From positions 1 to 7,048 of the forward strand of contig JAHFDE010000116.1 of NCBI GenBank assembly GCA_023249165.1: a stretch of 7,048 nt of DNA, read 5' to 3'. Source of the DNA: Candidatus Methylomirabilota bacterium. Lineage in GTDB: Bacteria > Methylomirabilota > Methylomirabilia > Methylomirabilales > CSP1-5. A program made the position numbers and the translations under genes. Below, piece by piece: positions 1 through 6,890 of the stretch. Positions within the stretch are counted from its first letter, which is position 1, and each line of letters begins with the position of its first letter. A model generated the notes under the pieces. It saw only the letters and a program-made list of their open reading frames with translations. It did not search any database and was not told the origin of the DNA.

Positions 1-598
1 CGGCGTGAGCGGCGCGCGCCTGACGCCGCTCCAGGAACGCTTTCAGGATGCGACCGCGCACATCGCCGACCCCGTGGGTGTGGACGGTGAAGATCCCGTG
101 GATGATTAGCTGGTTCTCTTTCTGGTAGAAGCCCACTTCGATAACCTCGTGACCATCCTTGGCGATGGCCGCGCGCATATCCTCTTCAACGGTATCAAGG
201 TGGGCAAAGGGTCGCGTCTCGTAGGCAATGACCTCGTCGGTAATCTGTTCGCCATAAATGACGAGGGGGCTGTTGACCAGAGTAAAGTTGGGAACCTTGA
301 CGATGCGGCCGGTGCGGACGCTGGGCAGGCGCTCGCCGTCGCCCACCTCGTGCAGCGTGGTGCGGACGACTCCAACGTTGATGACGTCGCCTTTCAGGGT
401 AATGGCCGGCATGATCAGGACTTTGATGCGAACGCCAGGTTTCACCTGCCTCATGCACCGCAGGATGACGCCCCCAAGCAGGCTGGCTAGATAGTCTTTA
501 AAGACTAACGAGATACCCGTGGCCGCGATCAGGATGCTAAATACCGAGATAAGCGTCTGATTCAACATAGAATAGAACCGGTTTGAGTCATCGCCCAT
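1..598 (-). CDS. MscS-like mechanosensitive channel protein (3' end cut by window edge)
   Basis: Reading the minus strand from 598 gives an open frame of about 199 codons that runs off the left edge. It begins MGDDSNRFYSMLNQ, has one hydrophobic helix (about residues 13-45) ending in a segment resembling the pore-lining TM3 of MscS (KDYLASLLGGVILR), then the MscS beta domain (GDVINVG, VRTT, TGRIVKVPNFTLVNSP) and a C-terminal alpha/beta part (VEEDMRAAI, VGFYQKEN). MscS channels open under membrane tension and release solutes on hypo-osmotic shock. Classical members have three or more helices; here only one fits before the beta domain. The start is uncertain: in-frame ATGs lie at 610, 598 and 568, and none has a good Shine-Dalgarno. 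No in-frame GTG or TTG was seen between corA and these ATGs. It follows corA by about 64 bp and is probably in the same operon. Family call is firm; start and channel activity are not. Confidence 0.82.
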   Translation of the reverse strand, partial: MGDDSNRFYSMLNQTLISVFSILIAATGISLVFKDYLASLLGGVILRCMRQVKPGVRIKVLIMPAITLKGDVINVGVVRTTLHEVGDGERLPSVRTGRIVKVPNFTLVNSPLVIYGEQITDEVIAYETRPFAHLDTVEEDMRAAIAKDGHEVIEVGFYQKENQLIIHGIFTVHTHGVGDVRGRILKAFLERRQARAAHA

Positions 599-662
599 CG
601 GGGGGAGCATGCAGGAACAATGCCAGCTTGAGGCGGGAGAGTATCGAGGGAAGGGGCGTGTG

Positions 663-1700
663 TCAGACCGACCCCCGCTGACCTGGACGCTTCGCCTCCT
701 CGGCCTTGGCGAGAAAGATGGGGTCTCGCGTCAGCCATCCCCGTCGCTTGAACCAGCGGAGCATCACGATCGGAACAGCGAGGATCGCAGCGGCCGCGAC
801 GAGAAAGACAACGGGATTGTTCCAGGGAATATGCTCGAAGTTCATCCCAAAGAACCCGGTGATGAAGCTTAACGGGAGGAAGATGGTGGCGATGATGGTG
901 AGCTGTCGCATGACATCGTTCATGCGGTTGGAGGTGGCCGACAGATACGCCTCGACCGTGGTCGCGACAAGGTCCCGGCAGGTGTCCACGATCTCGGAGG
1001 TCCGGACGAGGTGATCATAGACATCCCGGAAGTAGAGGGCGGTCTTTGGGTCGAGGAGCGGGTAATCGCGCCGGCTGAGGCCGTTGAACACCTCACGGAG
1101 CGGACTCACCGACTTGCGGAGATGGATGAGGGTTCGCTTGAGGGTGAAGAGACGGCGAAGGACAGCGGGGCTGGCGGACATCAGGACGCGGCTCTCCAGG
1201 TCGTCGATCTCCTCCTCTAGCAGATCAAGATATGGGAAGAACCGGTCGACGACGTTGTCCGCGAGCAGGTGGAGGAGAAAGCCCGGGGGATGCCTCAGAC
1301 AGGTGGGATCCTTTCCCAGTCGCTCCCTGAGCTTACTCACCCCCTCGGCGTCCTGACGGTGGACCGTCACGATGGCCTGGGGCGTTACATAGACATAGAT
1401 CTCGTCCAGCTCCTCCAGCACACAGGGGTCCTCGAGCCTTTGGGGGAGGCAGTGGAGGACCAGGAAGAGGTAGCCATCGTAATCCTCGAGCTTCGGACGC
1501 TGGCCGCCGTGGAGGCAGTCCTCGACGGTGAGGGGGTGAAAGCCGAAGGACCGACCCACCTCCTCCATCTCCTCGACGCCCGGGTTGCCCACGTCCACCC
1601 AGAGGCTGCTCTGGGCCCCGGCCAACCAGGGACCGAGTGAGGCGAGGTCCGTTGTCTCCTCGAGGCCCCCATCGGGCTGACACCGCACCGCTAAGAGCAT
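663..1700 (-). CDS. corA: CorA-type magnesium/divalent cation channel
   Basis: A 345-residue protein of normal CorA length. Its large N-terminal cytoplasmic domain (about 1-265) contains the family segment HPLTVEDCLHGGQRPK (about 55-70), followed by long helices (about 145-265). TM1 is about 268-286 and ends in the signature GMN (285-287, context FFGMNF). TM2 is about 296-315, followed by a basic tail (WFKRRGW). Known family role: homopentameric inner-membrane channel for Mg2+ and also Co2+/Ni2+, gated by cytoplasmic Mg2+. Two local differences from the textbook type are visible: Phe instead of Tyr before GMN, and a loop EHIPWNNP where many members have an MPEL-like loop. The start is supported by a GGGGGTG stretch just upstream of the ATG. 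It begins 33 bp after the protease gene, so co-transcription is likely. No leader long enough for a Mg2+ riboswitch is present. Confidence 0.95.
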   Translation of the reverse strand: MLLAVRCQPDGGLEETTDLASLGPWLAGAQSSLWVDVGNPGVEEMEEVGRSFGFHPLTVEDCLHGGQRPKLEDYDGYLFLVLHCLPQRLEDPCVLEELDEIYVYVTPQAIVTVHRQDAEGVSKLRERLGKDPTCLRHPPGFLLHLLADNVVDRFFPYLDLLEEEIDDLESRVLMSASPAVLRRLFTLKRTLIHLRKSVSPLREVFNGLSRRDYPLLDPKTALYFRDVYDHLVRTSEIVDTCRDLVATTVEAYLSATSNRMNDVMRQLTIIATIFLPLSFITGFFGMNFEHIPWNNPVVFLVAAAAILAVPIVMLRWFKRRGWLTRDPIFLAKAEEAKRPGQRGSV

Positions 1701-1733
1701 CCGGCACCCCCACGTGTCATCGGACCGGGAAAT

Positions 1734-2834
1734 CTATGCCGCCCATGCACGGCCCTTCGCTCCGACGAGTGCAGCCTGAATCATCAGGAACTCCCCTACA
1801 TTGTCCATGGTAACCAGTCCAACGAGCTGCCCATGGCTCGTCACGGGGAGGGTACGGCACTCGCAGGCCTGCAGGCGCAGGAACACCGGCTCGAGCATCT
1901 CGGCAGAATCGGCCACTTCAAATTCGCGCCGCATCACGCTACTGACCGGCAATTCCTGGCCCTGCTGCGCCAACGCGACGACGAGATCGTCCCGCGTCAA
2001 CACGCCAACCACGCGTCCGTTCTCCACGACAGGAAAATCCTGCTGGGAGCCCGCCAAGATCAGCTCAACGGCGCGGACCAGGGGATCCCCCGGGGAGAGG
2101 GTACGGAAGTCAGTGAGCATCGCCCGGCGCACCGGGATGCCGCCCAATGCCGACTTCATCTGCACCATGCTCGTCTCCTGCGCGGCGCCAATCCACACGA
2201 ACAGGGCGATGAAGAGCAGGAACGGATTGCTGAACAGCCCGATGAACCCGAACAGAAAGGCCATTCCCTGCCCCAGACTCCCGGCAATTTGCGTCGCCCG
2301 CACATAGTCCATCCGCGTCGCCAGCAGGGCGCGCAATACCCTTCCGCCGTCCATCGGGAACGCGGGGAGCATGTTGAACCCGGCCAGAAAGACGTTCACC
2401 ACCATGAGGCGCCCCCCAAATGAGCCCTCTGTCACGCCGAGCTCCGCGAGCGGTGTCCAGCTGCCGCTCACCTGTAACCAGACATAGAGCGCAAGGGCGA
2501 CGACCACGTTGACGGCAGGACCGGCAAGGGCCACCCACAACTCCTGCCTGGGATCGTCGGGCATCCGTTCCAGGCGGGCCACGCCACCGATAGGGAGCAA
2601 GGTGATGTCCCGCGTCTTGATGCCGTATCGCTTTGCGGTGAGGGCATGCCCGAGTTCGTGGAGCAGCACGCAGCCGAACAGGGCCAGAATGAACCCCACC
2701 CCTTCGACCACCACGGTCGCGCTCCGCGCCTCCAACCAGTGACTCGCCGCCACCCAGCCGATGAGGACGACGAACGTCGCATGTATATAGATGCCGATGC
2801 CTGCTAACTCGCCCAGCTTCCAGGACCATTTCAT
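1734..2834 (-). CDS. Site-2-protease-type M50 zinc metalloprotease with two C-terminal CBS domains
   Basis: A 366-residue polytopic membrane protein. The zinc-binding motif HELGH is at 59-63 inside a hydrophobic helix, and the third ligand lies in NMLPAFPMDGGR (D162; N154 is the conserved Asn). Several further hydrophobic helices lie between about 15 and 220. Two CBS domains follow, about 236-290 (ends VVGVLTRDDL) and 297-354 (ends LVGLVTMDNV). This is the known M50 group of site-2 proteases with CBS tails, which cut transmembrane substrates such as anti-sigma factors or precursor proteins; CBS pairs usually bind adenine nucleotides and tune activity. The start MKWSWKLG is typical of the group and is preceded by GGGGGAG, 6 nt from the ATG. 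No anti-sigma factor or other obvious substrate is encoded in the window. It begins 39 bp after the antiporter gene and ends 33 bp before corA. Family call is very safe; the substrate is unknown. Confidence 0.95.
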   Translation of the reverse strand: MKWSWKLGELAGIGIYIHATFVVLIGWVAASHWLEARSATVVVEGVGFILALFGCVLLHELGHALTAKRYGIKTRDITLLPIGGVARLERMPDDPRQELWVALAGPAVNVVVALALYVWLQVSGSWTPLAELGVTEGSFGGRLMVVNVFLAGFNMLPAFPMDGGRVLRALLATRMDYVRATQIAGSLGQGMAFLFGFIGLFSNPFLLFIALFVWIGAAQETSMVQMKSALGGIPVRRAMLTDFRTLSPGDPLVRAVELILAGSQQDFPVVENGRVVGVLTRDDLVVALAQQGQELPVSSVMRREFEVADSAEMLEPVFLRLQACECRTLPVTSHGQLVGLVTMDNVGEFLMIQAALVGAKGRAWAA

Positions 2835-2873
2835 TCCGTTCTCCCCCTGCGGTGGTGTAAGGCGGGTCTCCCT

Positions 2874-4916
2874 TCAGGTTACGCCGTCCGGCGTCTTCAC
2901 GGTGTGCCCCCCGTCCCCGGCACCCACCTTTCCCTCCCCGTGATCGAGGAGGACCAGGGCTCGCTCCACCTGGTGCCGGTTCCCCACCAGGACGAGCACC
3001 TCCCCCGCCGCGATCCGGTGGTCCGGCCCGGGGTTGGCCCAGACCCTTCCGTCCCGGATCACCGCCACCACCGAGGCGCCTGTCCGATGCCGGATGTGCA
3101 GCTCGCCAAGGGTCTTCCCCGTAGTGGAGGCCGCCTCTCGGGCCAGATACGTCTCCATGTCGACCTGCGCAAAGAGCCGGGCCACATCCGCCTGCTGCAG
3201 TGGAGGCACCTGCAACTGGCGCAGCATCTCATATCGCTCCTCCCGTATCTTTTCCACCTGTTCTTCGATCACCGCCCGGGGGACATGATAACGGCGCAGA
3301 ACGCGTGCAAAGAGCTCGATGGACGTCTCGAACTCCTCTGCGATCACCTCGTCTGCTCCCAGACGGTGTAATTCGTCGATCTCAGCCTCGTACCGCGTCC
3401 TGACGAGGATGTGGAGGTGGGGATTGAGCTCCCGGGCGAGCCGGACCGCCCGACGGATCGAGGGGGGGTCAGAGATGGCCACCACCAAGGATCGGGCCTG
3501 CTGGATCATCAGGTGCTTCAGGACCTCTCGGCTCGAGACGTCCCCGAAATAGATCGGCTCTCCCATCTTCCGCATCCGTCTCACGGTCTCACCGTTCATC
3601 TCCAGGATGCAGTAGGACACCTGCGTCGCCTTGAGGACCCGGGAGAGGTTCCGACCGGTGGGACCGTACCCCACGATGATCACGTGGTCGCGGAGTTCCG
3701 CCCCCTCAGGCCGAAGGTCTTGGAAGCTTCGCCCCGGAAACCTTCGCTCGATCCACCGCAGGCGGCCGACCCGCCGCGCCAGCGTCGGGCTCACCTCAAT
3801 CATGAACGGGGTCAGGAGAAGGCTGACGACCGAGGCAGAGAGGAAGTACTGATTGACCTGTGGAGTGATGAGCCCCCACTCCCACCCTACGCGAGAAAGG
3901 ACAAAGGAGAACTCTCCCACCTGGGCGAGCGCGCACCCCACCAATGCGGCCACGCGAAGGGGATACCCAAGCGCCAGAACGCTCCCGACGGCCACGACCG
4001 TCTTTCCGACCAGGATAGCCGACAGCGTACCCGCGACCGCGAACGGGTGGGCCAAGAGGGTGCCCGTGTTCATCAACATCCCCACCGAGATGAAGAAGAG
4101 GCTGCTGAGACTATCCCGCAGGGGCACGATATTCGCGAGGGCCTGATGGCAATATTCCGATTCGGCGATGACCATTCCCGCGAGGAATGCCCCCAGGGCA
4201 AGGGAGAGGCCGATCTGCGCCGTGGCCCAGGCGGTTCCCAGGCAGATGAGGATGATAGAGATGATAAAGACCTCCGGACTCCTGAGCTTCACCACCTCAA
4301 AGAGGATCCTCGGGACGAGGAAACGGGAGAGGAAAAAGATCAGGGTGACGGTGAAGACGACCTTGCTCAGCACCCAGAGGATGGCGACCGGACTCGAGGC
4401 CTCTTTGCCGCTCAGGAGTGGCGTGAGGAGCATCAGGGGAACGACACAGAGGTCTTGGAAGAGGAGGACCCCGACGGTAAAGCGGCCTTGCGGCGAGTCG
4501 ATCTCTCCTCGGTCCATCAGGATCTTGAGCACGATGGCCGTACTCGACAGGGCGAGGAGGAACCCGAAGAAGACCGCCTGCTCCCCCGGCAGGCCAAGAA
4601 CCCAGGCCCCTGCTGAAATGAGCAGGATGGTCCCCACCACCTGGAGGCTCCCCCCCCATAGAACCATCTGCCGGTCGAGCTTGGAGATCGAGAACTCCAG
4701 GCCGATGGTAAACAGGAGGAGGACCACCCCGATCTCGGCCAACAACTCCACCTGAGCCACATCGGCGATGAGGCTCAACCCATAGGGGCCCACCAGAACC
4801 CCCGAGGCGAGGAAACCCACGATCGTCGGCTGCCGCAGGCGGCGGAAAAGAAACACCACCAGCGTCGACACCCCGAAGACCGCCACCAGATCCCTGAGAA
4901 AGGCTATGTGCTCCAT
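2874..4916 (-). CDS. CPA2/Kef-type cation:proton antiporter with RCK_N and RCK_C domains
   Basis: A 680-residue inner-membrane protein. Residues about 5-375 form the Na+/H+-exchanger-like CPA2 core of a dozen or so helices, with SSTAIVLK (124-131), the ion-site Gln-Asp pair in LLFQDL (Q154-D155), and LRDSLSSLFFISVGM (266-280). An RCK_N (TrkA-N) Rossmann domain starts at about 410 with the glycine motif GYGPTG (416-421) and an acidic residue after strand 2 (E439), suggesting NAD(H) binding. RCK_C (TrkA-C) covers about 573-660. Known relatives (KefB/KefC, YbaL) exchange K+ or Na+ for H+ under nucleotide or glutathione control. The loop reads AESEYCHQALANIVPLRD, closer to my memory of YbaL-like proteins than KefC, so glutathione gating should not be assumed. 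The ATG follows GGAAGAAGG. It is the first gene of the tight membrane run. Two long homopolymer tracts occur inside the gene (noted separately). Confidence 0.93.
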   Translation of the reverse strand: MEHIAFLRDLVAVFGVSTLVVFLFRRLRQPTIVGFLASGVLVGPYGLSLIADVAQVELLAEIGVVLLLFTIGLEFSISKLDRQMVLWGGSLQVVGTILLISAGAWVLGLPGEQAVFFGFLLALSSTAIVLKILMDRGEIDSPQGRFTVGVLLFQDLCVVPLMLLTPLLSGKEASSPVAILWVLSKVVFTVTLIFFLSRFLVPRILFEVVKLRSPEVFIISIILICLGTAWATAQIGLSLALGAFLAGMVIAESEYCHQALANIVPLRDSLSSLFFISVGMLMNTGTLLAHPFAVAGTLSAILVGKTVVAVGSVLALGYPLRVAALVGCALAQVGEFSFVLSRVGWEWGLITPQVNQYFLSASVVSLLLTPFMIEVSPTLARRVGRLRWIERRFPGRSFQDLRPEGAELRDHVIIVGYGPTGRNLSRVLKATQVSYCILEMNGETVRRMRKMGEPIYFGDVSSREVLKHLMIQQARSLVVAISDPPSIRRAVRLARELNPHLHILVRTRYEAEIDELHRLGADEVIAEEFETSIELFARVLRRYHVPRAVIEEQVEKIREERYEMLRQLQVPPLQQADVARLFAQVDMETYLAREAASTTGKTLGELHIRHRTGASVVAVIRDGRVWANPGPDHRIAAGEVLVLVGNRHQVERALVLLDHGEGKVGAGDGGHTVKTPDGVT
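3462..3468. repeat. G7/C7 homopolymer inside antiporter gene
   Basis: Seven G in a row on the plus strand, read as C7 in the gene, encode part of the DPPS segment at about residues 483-486 of the antiporter RCK domain. The frame is intact through it. Such tracts are slippage-prone in general; no sign of actual variation can be seen in one sequence. Confidence 0.9.
4650..4657. repeat. C8/G8 homopolymer inside antiporter gene
   Basis: Eight C in a row on the plus strand, read as G8 in the gene, encode Trp87-Gly88-Gly89 (context VLWGGSL) near the start of the third or fourth helix. A one-base slip here would destroy the reading frame before most of the transporter is made. The frame as given is intact. 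Confidence 0.9.
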
Positions 4917-4945
4917 CGCCTTCTTCCGGCCCAGGCTCGCGCCCT

Positions 4946-4974
4946 ATCCTATACCTCGAGAACGCCAGGCGCAA
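4946..4974 (-). promoter_or_regulatory. Possible sigma70-type promoter for the antiporter-led operon
   Basis: On the minus strand TTGCGC (4974-4969) and TAGGAT (4951-4946) are separated by 17 bp, just below an A/T-rich patch with a six-T run. Each box matches the consensus only partly (3/6 and 4/6). Transcription would start about 20-25 nt before the antiporter ATG at 4916. The 167-bp gap before this gene makes a promoter here reasonable, but the match is weak. Confidence 0.3.
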
Positions 4975-5031
4975 AAAATTCTCTTAGCAAAATGGGGGCC
5001 ACCACTTCCAGTGCTCCTCGCTTTCCACAAT

Positions 5032-5078
5032 GGGGAGGAGAGGCCTGCGGGGGGAAGAGGATCGGGGGCGGGGGACTG
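5032..5078 (-). terminator. C-rich, G-poor transcript segment, Rho-utilisation-like
   Basis: Starting 5 nt after the stop codon of the PGPGW gene, the minus-strand transcript has 47 nt with about 30 C and only 6 G, including C5, C5, C6 and C4 runs. I found no GC hairpin followed by a U run in the gap down to the antiporter gene. C-over-G bubbles of this kind are typical of Rho loading sites, so Rho-dependent termination between the two transcription units is a fair inference. The plus strand of the same segment carries four G-runs of 4-6 bases and could alternatively fold as a loose quadruplex. Confidence 0.35.
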
Positions 5079-5083
5079 TCTCG

Positions 5084-5434
5084 TCAATGGTCGCCGTTGG
5101 ATCCCTTGGAAAGGATGTTGGCGGCGCCCGAGAGGTCCCGCGCCTTGTCCTTGATCCTGTGCAGGAGATCTCTGGCCCACGCAAACTCCGTTGCGAGAAT
5201 CGCCAGGCCCGCGGGGATCACAAGAATCGCCGGGCCGGGCAGAATGATCATCGCCACACCGACCAGCAGCACGCTGCTGCCGAGGAGCAAGATCACGACC
5301 CTCCTCGCGTTCTTATAGGTCAGCACGGCTAGGCCGGTCAGTCCCTTCCTGGCTTTCCGATGGAAGACCCCCAGGGCCAGCGCAATCATCAGCACCACGA
5401 ACACGAGGAGCGCCGTCCAGATCCAGGTGGTCAT
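5084..5434 (-). CDS. Small PGPGW-type transmembrane protein
   Basis: A 116-residue protein with an N-terminal helix (about 5-23), a basic linker (HRKARKG and KNARR), a second helix (about 46-63) and a third (about 66-83) that carries the family-like segment LPGPAILVIPAGLAILATEF, followed by WARDLLHRIKDKARD. This pattern matches the family of short membrane proteins named after a PGPGW motif (Pfam PGPGW / TIGR02611-like); here the motif reads PGPAI, so its last Gly-Trp is not kept. The biochemical function of the family is unknown to me. Charged, amphipathic residues follow the last helix. It starts 18 bp after the dehydrogenase stop, with GAGG 8 nt before the ATG, so it is probably co-transcribed with that gene. 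Membrane location is clear; family assignment is likely. Confidence 0.8.
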   Translation of the reverse strand: MTTWIWTALLVFVVLMIALALGVFHRKARKGLTGLAVLTYKNARRVVILLLGSSVLLVGVAMIILPGPAILVIPAGLAILATEFAWARDLLHRIKDKARDLSGAANILSKGSNGDH

Positions 5435-5452
5435 CGCCCACGCCTCATGTGC

Positions 5453-6874
5453 TTACGGGAAGATCCCCATCTCCTCGTATGAGACGGCGATCTTGTTGAT
5501 GGCGCTGATGAAGCCTGCCGTCCGGAGGTCCGGGATCTTTCGATCTCTCTTCCATAGCTCTCGGATATTACAGTATGCGTTGATCATGGTCTCCTCCAGA
5601 CCGGAATTGACCAGGTCAAGTTCGTCGGCCCCGTGGGCGATGACGCGCCTTTCAGCCTCAGAAAAGGTCTTTCCGGTTGCCGTCTCGACGGCCCGTAGCA
5701 TCTTCTCGAAGGCCGTCTCTTCAAACCGCTTGCCCATTCTCCCAAACCGAACATGGGAAAGATTCTTGAGCCATTCAAAATACGAGACGGTCACCCCACC
5801 GGCGTTCAGGTAGATGTCCGGGATCACCATCACCTTCTTCTTCAGGAGGATCTCTTCCCCGGCCACCGTGGTGGGACCGTTGGCCCCCTCCGCGATGATT
5901 TTCGCTCGAACCCGCGGGGCATTCGCCTCCGTGATCTGATTTTCAAGAGCGGCTGGTATCAAGATGTCGCACTCACACTCGAGGATTTCGGCGCTATTCG
6001 CCAGATTCGTAGCCCCTGGAAAGTTCAGGATCGAACCCGTCTCTTGCCGGTGCTTCACCACACCATCCACGTCCAATCCCTTGGGATTGTAGATGGCGCC
6101 TTCGGGCATGGCTACTCCGACGAGAACACATCCCCCTTCCTGACAGAACTTTGCGGCGTGATACCCCACGTTCCCCAAACCCTGCACCGCAATCCTTTTC
6201 CCCTCCAGTCCCTTGGAGAGGCCAAGGGTTTCCATGTCCTCTTTGCCACTACAGGCCTCGCGAAGGCCAAAGAACACCCCACGCCCGGTGGCCTCCATCC
6301 TTCCCTGAATGCCTCCCGACGACATGGGCTTACCGGTCACGCACGCCAGGGTATCGATCTGTCCTGGGTGGAACGCCGTATAGGTATCCGCAATCCAGGC
6401 CATCTCTCGTGGACCGGTTCCGTAGTCCGGGGCGGGCACGTCCACTCCGGGACCGATGAAGTTCTTCTTGATCAGCTCGGCGGTGTACCTCCGGGTGATC
6501 TGCTCCACCTCGTGGGGCGTGTATTTTTTTGGGTCGATCTTCACCGCCCCCTTCGCGCCACCATAAGGCACGTCCACAATCGCACACTTGTAGGTCATCA
6601 GGGCAGCGAGGGCCTTCACTTCGTCTTCGTCCACCTGCTCGGAATATCGTATGCCCCCTTTGACCGGAAGCTTGTGATGGCTGTGTTCAACCCGCCAGCC
6701 GGAAATCACTTCGTAGCCTCGCTGAGAGCGGAAGGGAAATTGAAAGGCATAGACACTGTTACAGGCCTTGATGACGTCCAGTAGGCCTCGGGGATGCCCC
6801 GTGAAGACTGCGGCTTTCTCGAAGTTGAACGACACATTCTCAAAAAAACTCAGATGGGGTTTCTTCGTACTCAT
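5453..6874 (-). CDS. gdhA: Glu/Leu/Phe/Val-family dehydrogenase, probably glutamate dehydrogenase
   Basis: A 473-residue soluble enzyme that interconverts glutamate with 2-oxoglutarate and ammonium using NAD(P)(H). Substrate-domain motifs are complete: KLPVKGGIRYS (K72), MTYK (K96), the catalytic lysine in PYGGAKGAV (K108), and the catalytic aspartate in VPAPDYGTGPREM (D150). The Rossmann domain starts at about 226 with VQGLGNVG (glycines 232, 234, 237). NAGGVTVSYFEW supplies S364, which together with K72 corresponds to the side-chain carboxylate contacts of glutamate dehydrogenases, favouring glutamate over Leu/Phe/Val. It is slightly longer than the usual 410-450 residue hexameric enzyme. 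After strand 2 of the Rossmann fold it reads VAMPEGAIYNPKGLD; the residue that often sets NAD/NADP choice appears to be Met, so the cofactor is unclear. The start has a strong Shine-Dalgarno. It leads a two-gene unit with the PGPGW gene. Confidence 0.95.
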   Translation of the reverse strand: MSTKKPHLSFFENVSFNFEKAAVFTGHPRGLLDVIKACNSVYAFQFPFRSQRGYEVISGWRVEHSHHKLPVKGGIRYSEQVDEDEVKALAALMTYKCAIVDVPYGGAKGAVKIDPKKYTPHEVEQITRRYTAELIKKNFIGPGVDVPAPDYGTGPREMAWIADTYTAFHPGQIDTLACVTGKPMSSGGIQGRMEATGRGVFFGLREACSGKEDMETLGLSKGLEGKRIAVQGLGNVGYHAAKFCQEGGCVLVGVAMPEGAIYNPKGLDVDGVVKHRQETGSILNFPGATNLANSAEILECECDILIPAALENQITEANAPRVRAKIIAEGANGPTTVAGEEILLKKKVMVIPDIYLNAGGVTVSYFEWLKNLSHVRFGRMGKRFEETAFEKMLRAVETATGKTFSEAERRVIAHGADELDLVNSGLEETMINAYCNIRELWKRDRKIPDLRTAGFISAINKIAVSYEEMGIFP

Positions 6875-6877
6875 CGA

Positions 6878-6887
6878 CCTCTCCTCT
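6878..6887 (-). promoter_or_regulatory. Strong ribosome binding site of the glutamate dehydrogenase gene
   Basis: AGAGGAGAGG on the minus strand, with the GGAG core 6 nt before the ATG at 6874. It fixes the start codon and is the strongest site in the window. It lies 3 nt downstream of the palindrome at 6891-6907. Confidence 0.8.
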
Positions 6888-6890
6888 GTA

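Noticed and set aside
149..490. Plus-strand open frame of 113 codons at the left end
   Set aside because: It is opposite the MscS-like frame, which carries clear MscS motifs although it is cut by the window edge.
1701..1733. Mg2+-responsive riboswitch in front of corA
   Set aside because: The gap is only 33 bp and is fully used by the ribosome binding site region; there is no room for a known Mg2+ leader.
1833..2423. Open frame of 196 codons on the plus strand opposite the M50 protease gene
   Set aside because: His/Arg/Gln/Glu-rich sequence without domains; shadow of the minus-strand CBS and membrane regions.
3411..4616. Open frame of 401 codons on the plus strand opposite the antiporter gene
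   Set aside because: The predicted protein is a highly charged low-complexity string (many Glu, Asp, Arg, His, Gly) with no domain, as expected from the antisense of a GC-rich membrane gene; the minus-strand gene has complete family motifs.
4917..5083. Intrinsic terminator or small gene in the gap before the antiporter gene
   Set aside because: No GC hairpin followed by a U run was found on the minus strand, and no short frame with a ribosome binding site and plausible protein; only the C-rich segment and the weak promoter are supported.
5753..6784. Open frame of 343 codons on the plus strand opposite the dehydrogenase gene
   Set aside because: No recognisable motif; it mirrors codon bias of the real gene, whose catalytic and cofactor motifs are all present.
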